DNA of 9,112 bases, taken from the NCBI GenBank assembly GCA_036001225.1, contig DASYUM010000134.1, positions 1-9,112 of the forward strand. The letters are read 5' to 3'. Below the pieces are notes generated by a model. That model saw only the letters and a list, made by a program, of their open reading frames with translations, was not told where the DNA came from and did no database searches. The translations under genes and the position numbers were made by a program. Within the stretch, counting starts at the first letter, position 1. Each line of letters starts with the position of its first letter. Shown piece after piece: positions 1-6,740 of the stretch. This stretch comes from DASYUM01 sp036001225 (lineage in GTDB: Bacteria; Methylomirabilota; Methylomirabilia; Rokubacteriales; DASRDR01).

Positions 1-1
1 C

Positions 2-118
2 CTGCTCCTGGCCCCCTGGATCTCCATCGCCTCCGGCGCCGCCATCTTCCTGATCGTCCTGACGTTCCAGATGCTCTCCGACGGGCTCCGGGACGTCCTC
101 GCCCGCCAGGCCGCCTGA
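2..118 (+). CDS. ABC transporter permease, DppC/OppC type, C-terminal end only
   Basis: This is the final part of a gene that begins before the window: 38 codons read in frame from base 2 to a TGA at 116-118. The peptide has a hydrophobic membrane segment (ISIASGAAIFLIVLTF) followed by QMLSDGLRDVLA and a short polar end. That is the usual ending of the inner-membrane permeases of dipeptide/oligopeptide ABC importers, where the last transmembrane helix precedes a G-D-G-L-R-D type motif. No other domain is visible because the rest is outside the window. It is a different gene from the permease at 8089-8994, which has its own ending and lies on the other strand. The substrate cannot be judged from this piece. 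The next plus-strand gene starts 262 bases downstream, so it is probably not in the same operon. Confidence 0.75.
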   Translation: MLLAPWISIASGAAIFLIVLTFQMLSDGLRDVLARQAA

Positions 119-365
119 GGGGCGATGGTCGTGGACGTCCTCTCCAGCTCGCCGCGACGGGCCTCGGCCGCATTTTCCGCTTGACAGGTTCTCCGGCAGG
201 CATGGGACCGCGGTCGCGGCCTCGCGCTCCAGTGCTATCCAGCGAGGCGCGCCGGCCCGCAGCCGCCGGAAGAGCGGGCACCGAGCCGAAAAACATTCCC
301 GACCGCTCGATCGACCGTCATGCGGCCTCCCCGGTGGCCCGCGATTCGGGTGATAGAGTCCGGGC

Positions 366-375
366 AGGAGGAGGA
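366..375 (+). promoter_or_regulatory. Strong Shine-Dalgarno sequence of the DUF222 gene
   Basis: The purine run AGGAGGAGGA ends five bases before the ATG at 381. It is a near-perfect ribosome binding site and fixes the start of the DUF222 gene. The rest of the 119-380 spacer holds no gene, no convincing promoter and no clear terminator that I can see. Confidence 0.7.
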
Positions 376-380
376 CTGCC

Positions 381-1403
381 ATGCTCGCCAGTATCACCGG
401 GACGGATCTCGACCGGCTCGGCGACGAGATCGCCGAACTCTCGGCTCACCTCGACGCGGCCACCGCGCGGCTCCTGACCCTGATCCGTGAGTTCGACGCG
501 CAAGGCGGCTGGGCCCAGCAGGGCTGCCGATCCTGCGCCGAGTGGCTGAGCTGGCGCGCGGGGCTGGATCTGGGAGCGGCCCGGGAGCGCGTGCGGGTGG
601 CGCGGGCGCTGGGCGAGCTGCCGCAACTGGCGGCCGCCCTCGCGCGGGGAGAGCTCTCCTACTCTAAGGTCCGTGCCCTGACCCGGGTCGCCACTCCTGA
701 GACGGAAGCGCGGCTCCTCGCGGTAGGGCAGGCCGGGACGACAGCCCACGTCGAGCGAATCGTCCGGGCGTGGCGACGCCTCGACCGGCTGGCGGAGGCC
801 CAGGAGGCCGCGGCACGCCACGCGCGGCGGTCGCTCCAGGTGTATCCGGACGAGGACGGCATGGTGGTCGTGCGCGGCCGGGTCGAGCCGGAGGTCGGCG
901 CGATGCTCATGCGCGCGCTAGACGCTGCGCGGGAGGTGCTGTACCAGCGGAGGCGGGCGGATGGGCCAGAAGCGGAGCCGCCGACGCACGGTCAGCAACA
1001 GGCCGATGCCCTCGCCCTGGTGGCGGAGACGGCCCTCGCGCAGGGACTCGATCCCGGCAACGAAAGCGAGCGGTACCAGATCGTCGTCCACGTGGACGCC
1101 GCCGTGCTGGCTGATCCCGAACAGCCCGGCCAGTCAGCGCTGGAGGACGGCCTCCACGTTTCAGCTGAAACGTCGCGCCGGCTGGCCTGTGACGCGACGC
1201 GGGTGATCATGCACCACGCGGGAGATGGCCATGTGCTCGATGTGGGGCGCCGGACGCGGGCGATCCCGCCGGCGCTCCGGCGGGCCCTCCAGGCGCGAGT
1301 GCGTCGGTCGGGTGGCGCGGGACGGCCGGCGGCCGTGGCACGTCGGGAAGCGGCCGCCCATCCGGCCGGCGGAAGCGAAGCGTGCCGTCGCTGTCCCGCG
1401 TGA
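381..1403 (+). CDS. DUF222 (13E12-type) protein that has lost its HNH nuclease half; probable pseudogene
   Basis: The first 305 or so residues are a typical DUF222 domain. Visible landmarks are RSCAEWLSWRAGLDLGAARER near residues 50-70, ELSYSKVRALTRVATPE near 91-107, YQIVVHVD near 232-239, GLHVSAETSRRLACDA near 257-272 and RRTRAIPPALRRAL near 290-303. In intact relatives this last motif leads straight into a zinc-type HNH nuclease core (CRFPGC, then H-H and H-x-x-x-H elements) and a Pro-rich tail. Here the homologous sequence stops at about base 1297. The remaining 35 codons are Arg/Ala/Gly-rich and read through DNA whose opposite strand encodes the missing tail. The protein is therefore likely nuclease-dead. 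The start is set by the Shine-Dalgarno sequence at 366-375. The family is often multicopy and its biological role is poorly known. It converges on the minus-strand operon, with 142 bases between the two stop codons. Confidence 0.75.
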   Translation: MLASITGTDLDRLGDEIAELSAHLDAATARLLTLIREFDAQGGWAQQGCRSCAEWLSWRAGLDLGAARERVRVARALGELPQLAAALARGELSYSKVRALTRVATPETEARLLAVGQAGTTAHVERIVRAWRRLDRLAEAQEAAARHARRSLQVYPDEDGMVVVRGRVEPEVGAMLMRALDAAREVLYQRRRADGPEAEPPTHGQQQADALALVAETALAQGLDPGNESERYQIVVHVDAAVLADPEQPGQSALEDGLHVSAETSRRLACDATRVIMHHAGDGHVLDVGRRTRAIPPALRRALQARVRRSGGAGRPAAVARREAAAHPAGGSEACRRCPA

Positions 1404-1440
1404 CCTGATAGCCCTCCTCGTGGACGGCCCGATGATGCGA
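1303..1440 (-). pseudogene. Antisense fragment of a DUF222/HNH endonuclease C-terminus
   Basis: Reading the minus strand from 1440 down to 1303 gives 46 in-frame codons that start SHHRAVHEEGYQVTRD, continue through GTLRFRRPDGRPLPDVP, and end PPAVPRHPTD. This matches the end of DUF222/HNH proteins: the last H-H-R-x-V-H of the HNH motif, the E-G-Y/F strand, the F-R-R-P-D-G-R-P turn and the Pro-rich linker. The piece has no start codon and no HNH core upstream: the preceding codons (reading DPRSGD) do not resemble the family. Its end meets the plus-strand gene near 1297-1302, exactly where that gene stops resembling the family. It is either the inverted end of the same gene, with the core deleted, or a scrap of a second copy. 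Family recognition is from motif memory, not a search. Confidence 0.65.
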
Positions 1441-1545
1441 ACTGTCTCCTGACCGCGGATCGCGAGCCCGTCCAGGGTCTCCGCCTCCAGCACGGCCAGC
1501 GACTCGCCCGGCTCGAGGAAAAAACCGGCCTGCGGCGCGCCCGCG

Positions 1546-2757
1546 TCAGTGGGAGACGGCGGCGGCCGCCTTCTCGCCGACCAGCTCGTCGTCGGCGAAG
1601 CGGGTGATCGAGAACGGCTTGAGCAGGTCGGGCGTGCGGCCCGTGGCGATCAGCTCGGCCATCCGCCGGCCCGAGACCGGTCCCGCCTTGAACCCGTAGG
1701 TCCCCCACCCCACGTCGAGGTAGAACCCCTGGAGGCTCGGGACCTCGCCCATGATCGGCGAGTAGTCGGGCGTCATGTCGCAGATCCCCGCCCACTGCCG
1801 GAGGACCCGCACGTGCTTGAGGCACGGGAACAGCTCGAGGGTGTGGTGGGCGGTCGCCTCCAGGAACGGCAGCGTGGAGCGGTGGCTGTAGGAGGTGTAG
1901 GGGTCGATCTCGGAGCCGATCACGCACTCGCCGCGGTCGGTCTGGCTCACGTAGACGTGGAGGTTCGAGGAGACGATGACCTTGTCGAGGAACGGCGTCA
2001 GCGGCTCGGTCACGAAGGCCTGGAGCGGATGGGTGGTGATGGGCAGCCGCAGCCCCACCATCCGGGTGATCGTGGAGCAGAAGCCGGCGGTCGCGTTCAA
2101 GACGCGGCCGGTCTTCACGTCGCCCCGGGTCGTGCGGACGCCGGTCACCCGGCCGTCGGCGACGTCGATGCCGGTGACCTCGGTAAAGGGATGGATGTGG
2201 ATCCCGTAGCGGTCGGCGCCGCGGGCGTAGCCCCACACGACCGCGTCGTGGCGGACGATCCCGCCCGGCGCGTGGTAGAGGGCGGCCAGCACCGGATAGC
2301 GCGGCCGATCGGAGCAGTCGAGGGCCGGGACCATCCGCTTGATCTCGTCGGGCCAGATCAGTCGGCTGTCCACTCCGCAGAGCTGGTTCACCTCGGCCCG
2401 GACGCGGAGCCCCACGATGGCGCTGTCGGTGTGGGCGAGCGTGAGGTGCCCCTGCTGGGAGAAGAGGACGTTGTAGCCGAGGCGCGCCGACAGCTCCTCG
2501 TAGAGTTTCACCGACTCGTCGTAGAAGGCGACGCCCTCGGGCGTCCGGTAGTTGGAGCGGATGATCGCGGTGTTCCGCCCGCTGGCCCCCGACCCGATGT
2601 ACGACTTCTCGAGGACGGCGACGTCGCGGACCCCGCGCTGGCCGAGGTAGTAGGCGGCGGCCAGCCCGTGCACCCCGCCGCCGACGATGACCACGTCGTA
2701 GCGCTCCTTCAGCGGCCGCGCCGTCCACATGCGCGAGGTGCGGAAGAGCTGGTGCAT
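1546..2757 (-). CDS. soxB: Sarcosine oxidase-type complex, beta subunit (FAD-dependent oxidoreductase)
   Basis: This is the catalytic flavoprotein of a heterotetrameric sarcosine-oxidase-like complex. It would oxidise the C-N bond of sarcosine or another secondary amine in the cytoplasm. The 403-residue product has the usual family length. It shows the dinucleotide-binding motif VVIVGGGVHGLAAAYYL (residues 22-38) with the acidic end of the second strand at Glu50, and a GSGASGRN motif (56-62). GGIVRHDAVVW (165-175) contains His170, which corresponds to the histidine reported to carry FMN in bacterial tetrameric sarcosine oxidases (about residue 173). DMTPDYSPIMG (327-337) and GTYGFKAGP (352-360) match the C-terminal FAD/active-site region. 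The ATG at 2757 was preferred to an in-frame start further upstream because it lies two bases after the gamma-subunit stop and follows a GAGGAG purine stretch in the end of that gene. It is the last gene of the operon. The substrate could be sarcosine, dimethylglycine or a related N-alkyl amino acid. Confidence 0.9.
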   Translation of the reverse strand: MHQLFRTSRMWTARPLKERYDVVIVGGGVHGLAAAYYLGQRGVRDVAVLEKSYIGSGASGRNTAIIRSNYRTPEGVAFYDESVKLYEELSARLGYNVLFSQQGHLTLAHTDSAIVGLRVRAEVNQLCGVDSRLIWPDEIKRMVPALDCSDRPRYPVLAALYHAPGGIVRHDAVVWGYARGADRYGIHIHPFTEVTGIDVADGRVTGVRTTRGDVKTGRVLNATAGFCSTITRMVGLRLPITTHPLQAFVTEPLTPFLDKVIVSSNLHVYVSQTDRGECVIGSEIDPYTSYSHRSTLPFLEATAHHTLELFPCLKHVRVLRQWAGICDMTPDYSPIMGEVPSLQGFYLDVGWGTYGFKAGPVSGRRMAELIATGRTPDLLKPFSITRFADDELVGEKAAAAVSH

Positions 2758-2759
2758 CG

Positions 2760-3461
2760 TCAGCGGAGCTCCTCGTCGAGGAGCGTGCGGGCGGCGGCGC
2801 CGATCGGGACCACCCCGAGGTCGTCGCCGGCGTCCACCAGCGCCTCCCACACGAAGGCCCCGTGCTCCCGGGCCACCAGCGCGCGGAACGCCGGCCCCGG
2901 GGGGCGGTCGAGGCGGATCAGGATCGCGTGGACCCGGGCCAGCTCTCCCTGGACCACCCCGAGCGGCGGGACCGGCGCCACCTCGAGCGGCGAGAGCTTC
3001 GCCAGGAGCGCGGGCGCCCGCGGCCCGATCAGGTCCACGGCCGCCAGGCCGGAGGTCAGGTCGGTGAGGTGGGCGCAGCCGGCGCTGGCGGCCGCCCGCG
3101 CGAGGACGGCGGCCACGGCGGCGGCATCGACGACGGCCGTGAGCACCAGCAGCTCGTCGGCCGCGAGGCGGCAGACCAGGACCGTGGCGCCGTTGACGCC
3201 GAGGCGCGCTGCGGCGCCGACGGCCAGGGGCGCCGTCCCGCCGAGCTTGGCCACCAGCGTCTCGACGGCGTCACCGCGCACCGACAGCTTGCCGCCGGCG
3301 CTGGTGTCCGCGAGCCCGACGGCCGCCCGCGCGCGGGCGGCTTCCTCGGCCGGCGTCGTGTAGGCGTCGGGGACCCGCCAGTCGCCGTCGTCCCGGAACG
3401 TCGCCCCCAGCGCCCGGTGGGCCTCGTGCAACGCGCTGACGCGGTACGGGCGGCCGGCCAT
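2760..3461 (-). CDS. soxG: Sarcosine oxidase-type complex, gamma subunit (GcvT/YgfZ-like)
   Basis: This 233-residue protein has the size and position of the gamma subunit. That subunit is a structural partner related to the aminomethyltransferase (T-protein) fold and contacts alpha and beta in the tetramer. The N-terminus (SALHEAHRALGATFRDDGDW, then VPDAYTTPAEEAARARAAVG and LADTSAGGKLSVRG) is clearly T-protein-like. The segment LTDLTSGLAAVDLIGPRAP is a typical gamma-subunit motif. No catalytic residue is expected or seen. The start ATG at 3461 lies five bases after the alpha-subunit stop, with a GAGG purine stretch between. The stop is two bases before the beta start, so translation is probably coupled. 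The sequence is Ala/Val-rich, in keeping with the high GC, and more divergent than the other subunits. A generic folate-binding YgfZ-like label would be the alternative, but the operon position favours SoxG. Confidence 0.8.
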   Translation of the reverse strand: MAGRPYRVSALHEAHRALGATFRDDGDWRVPDAYTTPAEEAARARAAVGLADTSAGGKLSVRGDAVETLVAKLGGTAPLAVGAAARLGVNGATVLVCRLAADELLVLTAVVDAAAVAAVLARAAASAGCAHLTDLTSGLAAVDLIGPRAPALLAKLSPLEVAPVPPLGVVQGELARVHAILIRLDRPPGPAFRALVAREHGAFVWEALVDAGDDLGVVPIGAAARTLLDEELR

Positions 3462-3466
3462 GGCCC

Positions 3467-6364
3467 TCACATCCGGAGCCGGGCGCCGGCGGGGTCGTAG
3501 AAGGGGCGCGTCACGACGGTCGCCGGCCGCGTCGTCCCGTCCACCCGCACGTCGAAGCTCGCGCCGTCGCGCGCCAGCTCGGCCGGGAGCCACGCCATGC
3601 CGATCACGCGCCCGAGGTGCGGACTCCACTTGGCGCTGGTCACCCGGCCGATCGGCCGGCCATCGGTCACCACCGCGGCCCCCTCGCCGGGCAGCGGGCC
3701 GTCGCCGGCCAGGGTGAAGCCGACCAGCCGCTGCCGGGAGCCGCGGGCGCGGGCCCCCCGCAGCGCGTCCCGTCCCACGAAGTCCGCCTTGTCGAGCTTG
3801 ACGATCCACTCGAGGTCGGCGTCGAACGGGTTGGTCAGGGCGTCGGTGTCTTGGGTCACGATGAGGTGCTGCTTCTCGAGCCGGAGTACCCGCTGGGCCT
3901 CGACGCCGAAGGGGCGGATGCCGAGCGGCCGGCCAGCCTCCAGGAGCGCGTCCCAGAGATAGGGGCCGTAGTCGGCCGGGAAGTGGATCTCGTACCCGAG
4001 CTCCCCGACGAAGCCGATCCGGAGCCACAGACCGGGGACGCCGGCCACGCGTCCTTCCCGCGCGCCGAGGTAGGGGAACGCCGCCGGCGCCAGGTCGACG
4101 TCGGTGAGGGGCGCCAGGAGCTCGCGCGCGCGCGGGCCGGCGACGTTGACCGCCCCCAGCGCGCCGGTCACGTTCACCACGTGGGCGCACCGTCCGGTCC
4201 CGGCCAGCCACCAGGTGAACCACTGCTCGATCGCCTCCACCCCGCCGGTGGTCGTGGTGACCAGGAAGCGCTCGTCGCCGAGCCGGGCCACGGTGCCGTC
4301 GTCCAGGATGATGCCGGCGTCGTCGCAGAGGATCCGGTACCGCACCCGCCCCGGCTTGAGGTCGGAGAAGCGGTTCGGATGGAGCCAGTCGAGGAAGGCG
4401 GCGGCGTCGCGCCCGGCGACCTCGAGCTTCCCGAGCGTGCTCACGTCGATGAGCCCGACCGCCTCGTGGACCGCCCGGCATTCCTCTTCCACCGAGCTGT
4501 AGACCAGGGGGCGCTTCCAGGCCCCCATGTCCATCGCCGTCGCGCCGAGGGCGACGTGTTGCCCGTGCATCGGGGTGTACCTGACCGGCTCGTGGAGCCG
4601 GGCGGCCAGCGCCCCGAGCGGCACCGGCACCGCGGGCGGCCGCGCGGTCATGGTGCCGGTCTCGCCGACGGTCCGCCCGGTCAGCGCGGCGCAGAGGTCG
4701 ATCGTCGGTCGGTGGCACATCTTCCCCTGGCACGGCCCCATCGTCGCCGTCGTGTACCGCTTCAGCGTCTCGATGTGGTCGAACCCCTCGGCGACCGCCC
4801 GGCGAAGGTCGGTTTCGGTGACGTCCTCGCACAGGCAGACGAACTTCTTCGCCCCCGCCCGGGGCGCGCTCGCCAGCGTCGCGCGGGGCGCCGGCGGGCG
4901 CGCCGCCAGCGCCAGCGCCTCGGTCAGCTCGGCGACCCGGGCAGCGAGACGCCCGCCGGCGAGGGCGAGCGCGGCCTGCGCGCCGGCCAGGCGACCCGAG
5001 GCGAGCACGGCGGCCAGCCCGGCCACCCCCGCCACCTCCCCGGCGGCCAGCACGCCGGGCGCCAGCGTCGTGGGGACGAGCCTCCCCGTCGCGGCGTCGG
5101 GCCCAAGCCGGCTGCCCGCCTGGCCGAGCAGTCCCGCCGCCGGCTCGAAGCCGGTGGTGACACAGACCAGGTCGCAGGCCAGCTCGCTGGCGCCGGCGTC
5201 GCGGCCGGCGCCGCCGACCACGGCCGCGCGGACCCGGCCGCCACGGCCGAGGGCGGCGAGGACCGTCCGGCCATTCAGGATTCGCAGCCCGGCGGTCCGG
5301 AGCGCGGCGGCCACCGGCGACTCCGGGGTCTGCACCCGCACGTCGAGGACGGCGGCGAGGCTCACGCCCCCCGCGGCCAGGTCGAGGGCGACCTCGAGCC
5401 CCCGGTCGTCGCCGGCGGCGACGACCGCCCCGGTGCCGGGGCGGACACCGTACAGCGCCATGAGCCGCTGCGCCCCCGACCCCAGCATGACGCCCGGCAG
5501 GTCGTTGTTCTCGAAGACCAGCGGGTGCTCGACGCCCCCGGTGGCGACCACGACCTGGCGGGCGCGCAGCTTGACGAAGCGGCGGTCGTCGAGGATGCCG
5601 AGCAGGTTGTCCTCGTAGAGGCCGAAGGCGGTGGCCCCGCTCAGGACGCGGATGCGTGGCTCGGCCGCGACCTCGGCGGCCAGCTCGGCCGCGACCTCCC
5701 AGCCGGCGCGCCCGCGAGCGCCGTCGGCGAGGGGCCGCGTCCGCAGACGGAGGGCGCCGCCGAGCACGGGCTCGGCCTCGATCAGCACGACGCCGCCGCC
5801 CGCCCGCGCCGCCTCGAGGGCGGCGGCCATCCCGGCCGCGCCGCCGCCGACGACGGCGATGTCGGCGAAGGCGTGCTCGCGCTCGTAGTCGCCGGGGGGT
5901 TCGTCGAACCCGGCCAGCTCGCCCAGCCCGGCCAGGCGCCGGAGCACGGCCTCGTAAGTCGGCCAGAGCCGGCGGGGATGGATGAAGGTCTTGTAGTAGA
6001 AGCCCACCGGGAGCAGGCGGTGGAAGCGGTCGAACACCGCGAAGACGTCGCGTTCGACCGAGGGCCACGCGTGCTGCGACCGCACCCGCATGCCGTCCCG
6101 GACCGGCTCGGTGCAGGCCCGGACATTGGGGACGCCGTCCACGTTGACCAGGCAGTTCGGGCAACGCCCGGCGCAGCACAAGAGCCCGCGGGGCCGGTGG
6201 TACTTGAAGCTGCGGCTCAGGATCCGGACGCCGGCCGCGTGGAGGGCCGAGCCCACCGTATCGCCCGTGAAGGCGGGCACCGGCCGGCCGGCGAAGGTGA
6301 AGGTGAGCGGGCGCGTCGGGTCGGCGCGCTGAGCCGGGTGCGGCGGCAATCGGGGGGTGGTCAT
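3467..6364 (-). CDS. soxA: Sarcosine oxidase-type complex, alpha subunit with ferredoxin-like, NAD(P)-fold, BFD-like and GcvT domains
   Basis: The 965-residue product has the full length and domain order of the alpha subunit. An N-terminal ferredoxin-like domain (about 15-100) is followed by a pyridine-nucleotide-disulphide-oxidoreductase fold with VVGGGAAGMAAALEA (171-185), ATGG (274-277) and TTGFEPA (403-409). Then come a BFD-like segment (508-555) and a GcvT-type aminomethyltransferase half (about 590-965) with GFVGELGYEIHFP (784-796), EAQRVLRLEKQHLI (822-835) and QDTDALTNPFD (838-848). The GcvT part is expected to bind tetrahydrofolate and capture the released one-carbon unit as methylene-THF. 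Unusually, both small domains keep complete cysteine sets: Cys63/64, 68, 71 and 84 in the first, and Cys510, 512, 545 and 550 in the second. Each is able to ligate a [2Fe-2S] cluster. In well-studied sarcosine oxidases I recall these positions as degenerate, while hydrogen cyanide synthase, opine and hydroxyproline dehydrogenase alpha chains retain them. The ATG overlaps the delta-subunit stop (ATGA). Confidence 0.92.
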   Translation of the reverse strand: MTTPRLPPHPAQRADPTRPLTFTFAGRPVPAFTGDTVGSALHAAGVRILSRSFKYHRPRGLLCCAGRCPNCLVNVDGVPNVRACTEPVRDGMRVRSQHAWPSVERDVFAVFDRFHRLLPVGFYYKTFIHPRRLWPTYEAVLRRLAGLGELAGFDEPPGDYEREHAFADIAVVGGGAAGMAAALEAARAGGGVVLIEAEPVLGGALRLRTRPLADGARGRAGWEVAAELAAEVAAEPRIRVLSGATAFGLYEDNLLGILDDRRFVKLRARQVVVATGGVEHPLVFENNDLPGVMLGSGAQRLMALYGVRPGTGAVVAAGDDRGLEVALDLAAGGVSLAAVLDVRVQTPESPVAAALRTAGLRILNGRTVLAALGRGGRVRAAVVGGAGRDAGASELACDLVCVTTGFEPAAGLLGQAGSRLGPDAATGRLVPTTLAPGVLAAGEVAGVAGLAAVLASGRLAGAQAALALAGGRLAARVAELTEALALAARPPAPRATLASAPRAGAKKFVCLCEDVTETDLRRAVAEGFDHIETLKRYTTATMGPCQGKMCHRPTIDLCAALTGRTVGETGTMTARPPAVPVPLGALAARLHEPVRYTPMHGQHVALGATAMDMGAWKRPLVYSSVEEECRAVHEAVGLIDVSTLGKLEVAGRDAAAFLDWLHPNRFSDLKPGRVRYRILCDDAGIILDDGTVARLGDERFLVTTTTGGVEAIEQWFTWWLAGTGRCAHVVNVTGALGAVNVAGPRARELLAPLTDVDLAPAAFPYLGAREGRVAGVPGLWLRIGFVGELGYEIHFPADYGPYLWDALLEAGRPLGIRPFGVEAQRVLRLEKQHLIVTQDTDALTNPFDADLEWIVKLDKADFVGRDALRGARARGSRQRLVGFTLAGDGPLPGEGAAVVTDGRPIGRVTSAKWSPHLGRVIGMAWLPAELARDGASFDVRVDGTTRPATVVTRPFYDPAGARLRM

Positions 6365-6669
6365 GGCTCCGCGCTCTCGGCGGGGGCGCCCTCCGATGGC
6401 TCGGTCGGGTCGCTCGGGCGCGGCGGCCAGAAGGTGTGGGCGACCTCGTTGGTGCGGGTGTCGCGGACGGCCAGGAACCAGCGGCGGCAGCCCATCCGGT
6501 GGTACCACCACTCCTGGAAGCGGCCGGCCGGGTTGTCGCGCAGATAAAGGTAGGCGACCCAGGTTTCTCGCGGCGAGTCGGGGGCGGGTCGCTGCGACCG
6601 GGGTCCGCCCCAGCGGAACTCGTAGACGTCGCGCGGCCCGCACTGCGGGCACGGCAGGAGGAACGACAT
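6361..6669 (-). CDS. soxD: Sarcosine oxidase-type complex, delta subunit (zinc-binding)
   Basis: This small 102-residue protein is the delta subunit, a structural zinc-binding member of the tetramer. It begins MSFLLPCPQCGPRDVYEFRWGG and later has WYHRMGCRRWFLAVRDTRT. Cys7, Cys10, His57 and Cys61 line up with the Cys/Cys/His/Cys zinc site described for the family. After residue 80 a Pro/Glu/Ser-rich tail of about 20 residues follows, probably disordered. The stop TGA (6363-6361) overlaps the alpha-subunit ATG by four bases, a sign of translational coupling. The ATG at 6669 was chosen because the family begins within a few residues of the first CPxCG. No good Shine-Dalgarno sequence precedes it. 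It is the first of the four complex genes, 71 bases after the DadA-like gene, a gap in which I see no gene. Confidence 0.88.
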   Translation of the reverse strand: MSFLLPCPQCGPRDVYEFRWGGPRSQRPAPDSPRETWVAYLYLRDNPAGRFQEWWYHRMGCRRWFLAVRDTRTNEVAHTFWPPRPSDPTEPSEGAPAESAEP

Positions 6670-6740
6670 CGCGCGCGCCAGCAGACCATGCCGGCGCCAC
6701 GTTGTCAACGCCAAGCTAGGCGAAGTCAATTGGACCCGCA

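Noticed and set aside
181..209. TTGACA at 181-186 as a -35 box for the DUF222 gene
   Set aside because: No acceptable -10 hexamer lies 16-18 bases downstream, and the gene starts nearly 200 bases away.
255..279. GCCCGC (255-260) and GCGGGC (274-279) inverted repeat in the spacer
   Set aside because: A six-base GC stem with a 13-base loop is expected by chance at this base composition and has no T-run.
1519..1545. Possible intrinsic terminator after soxB: GC-rich stretch followed by a T6 run on the minus strand
   Set aside because: The best stem is only four base pairs and is separated from the T-run by several bases, so it does not meet the form of a rho-independent terminator.
992..2728. 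Long minus-strand open frame spanning soxB and the HNH region
   Set aside because: It runs out of frame through soxB, is Arg/Pro/Gly-rich without motifs, and includes the HNH fragment region in the wrong frame.
1549..6547. Very long plus-strand open frames (1549-3363 and 3617-6547) opposite the sarcosine-oxidase-type genes
   Set aside because: They are antisense shadows caused by extreme third-position GC in the minus-strand genes. The translations are Arg/Gly/Pro/Ala-rich low-complexity sequence with no motif, while the minus strand carries clear family motifs throughout.
6680..6708. Minus-strand TTGACA (6708-6703), 17-base spacer, then TCTGCT as a promoter for the soxD-A-G-B genes
   Set aside because: The -10 matches only three of six positions, and transcription would start only a few bases before the soxD ATG. 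This is most likely chance, although an internal promoter in this gap is not excluded.
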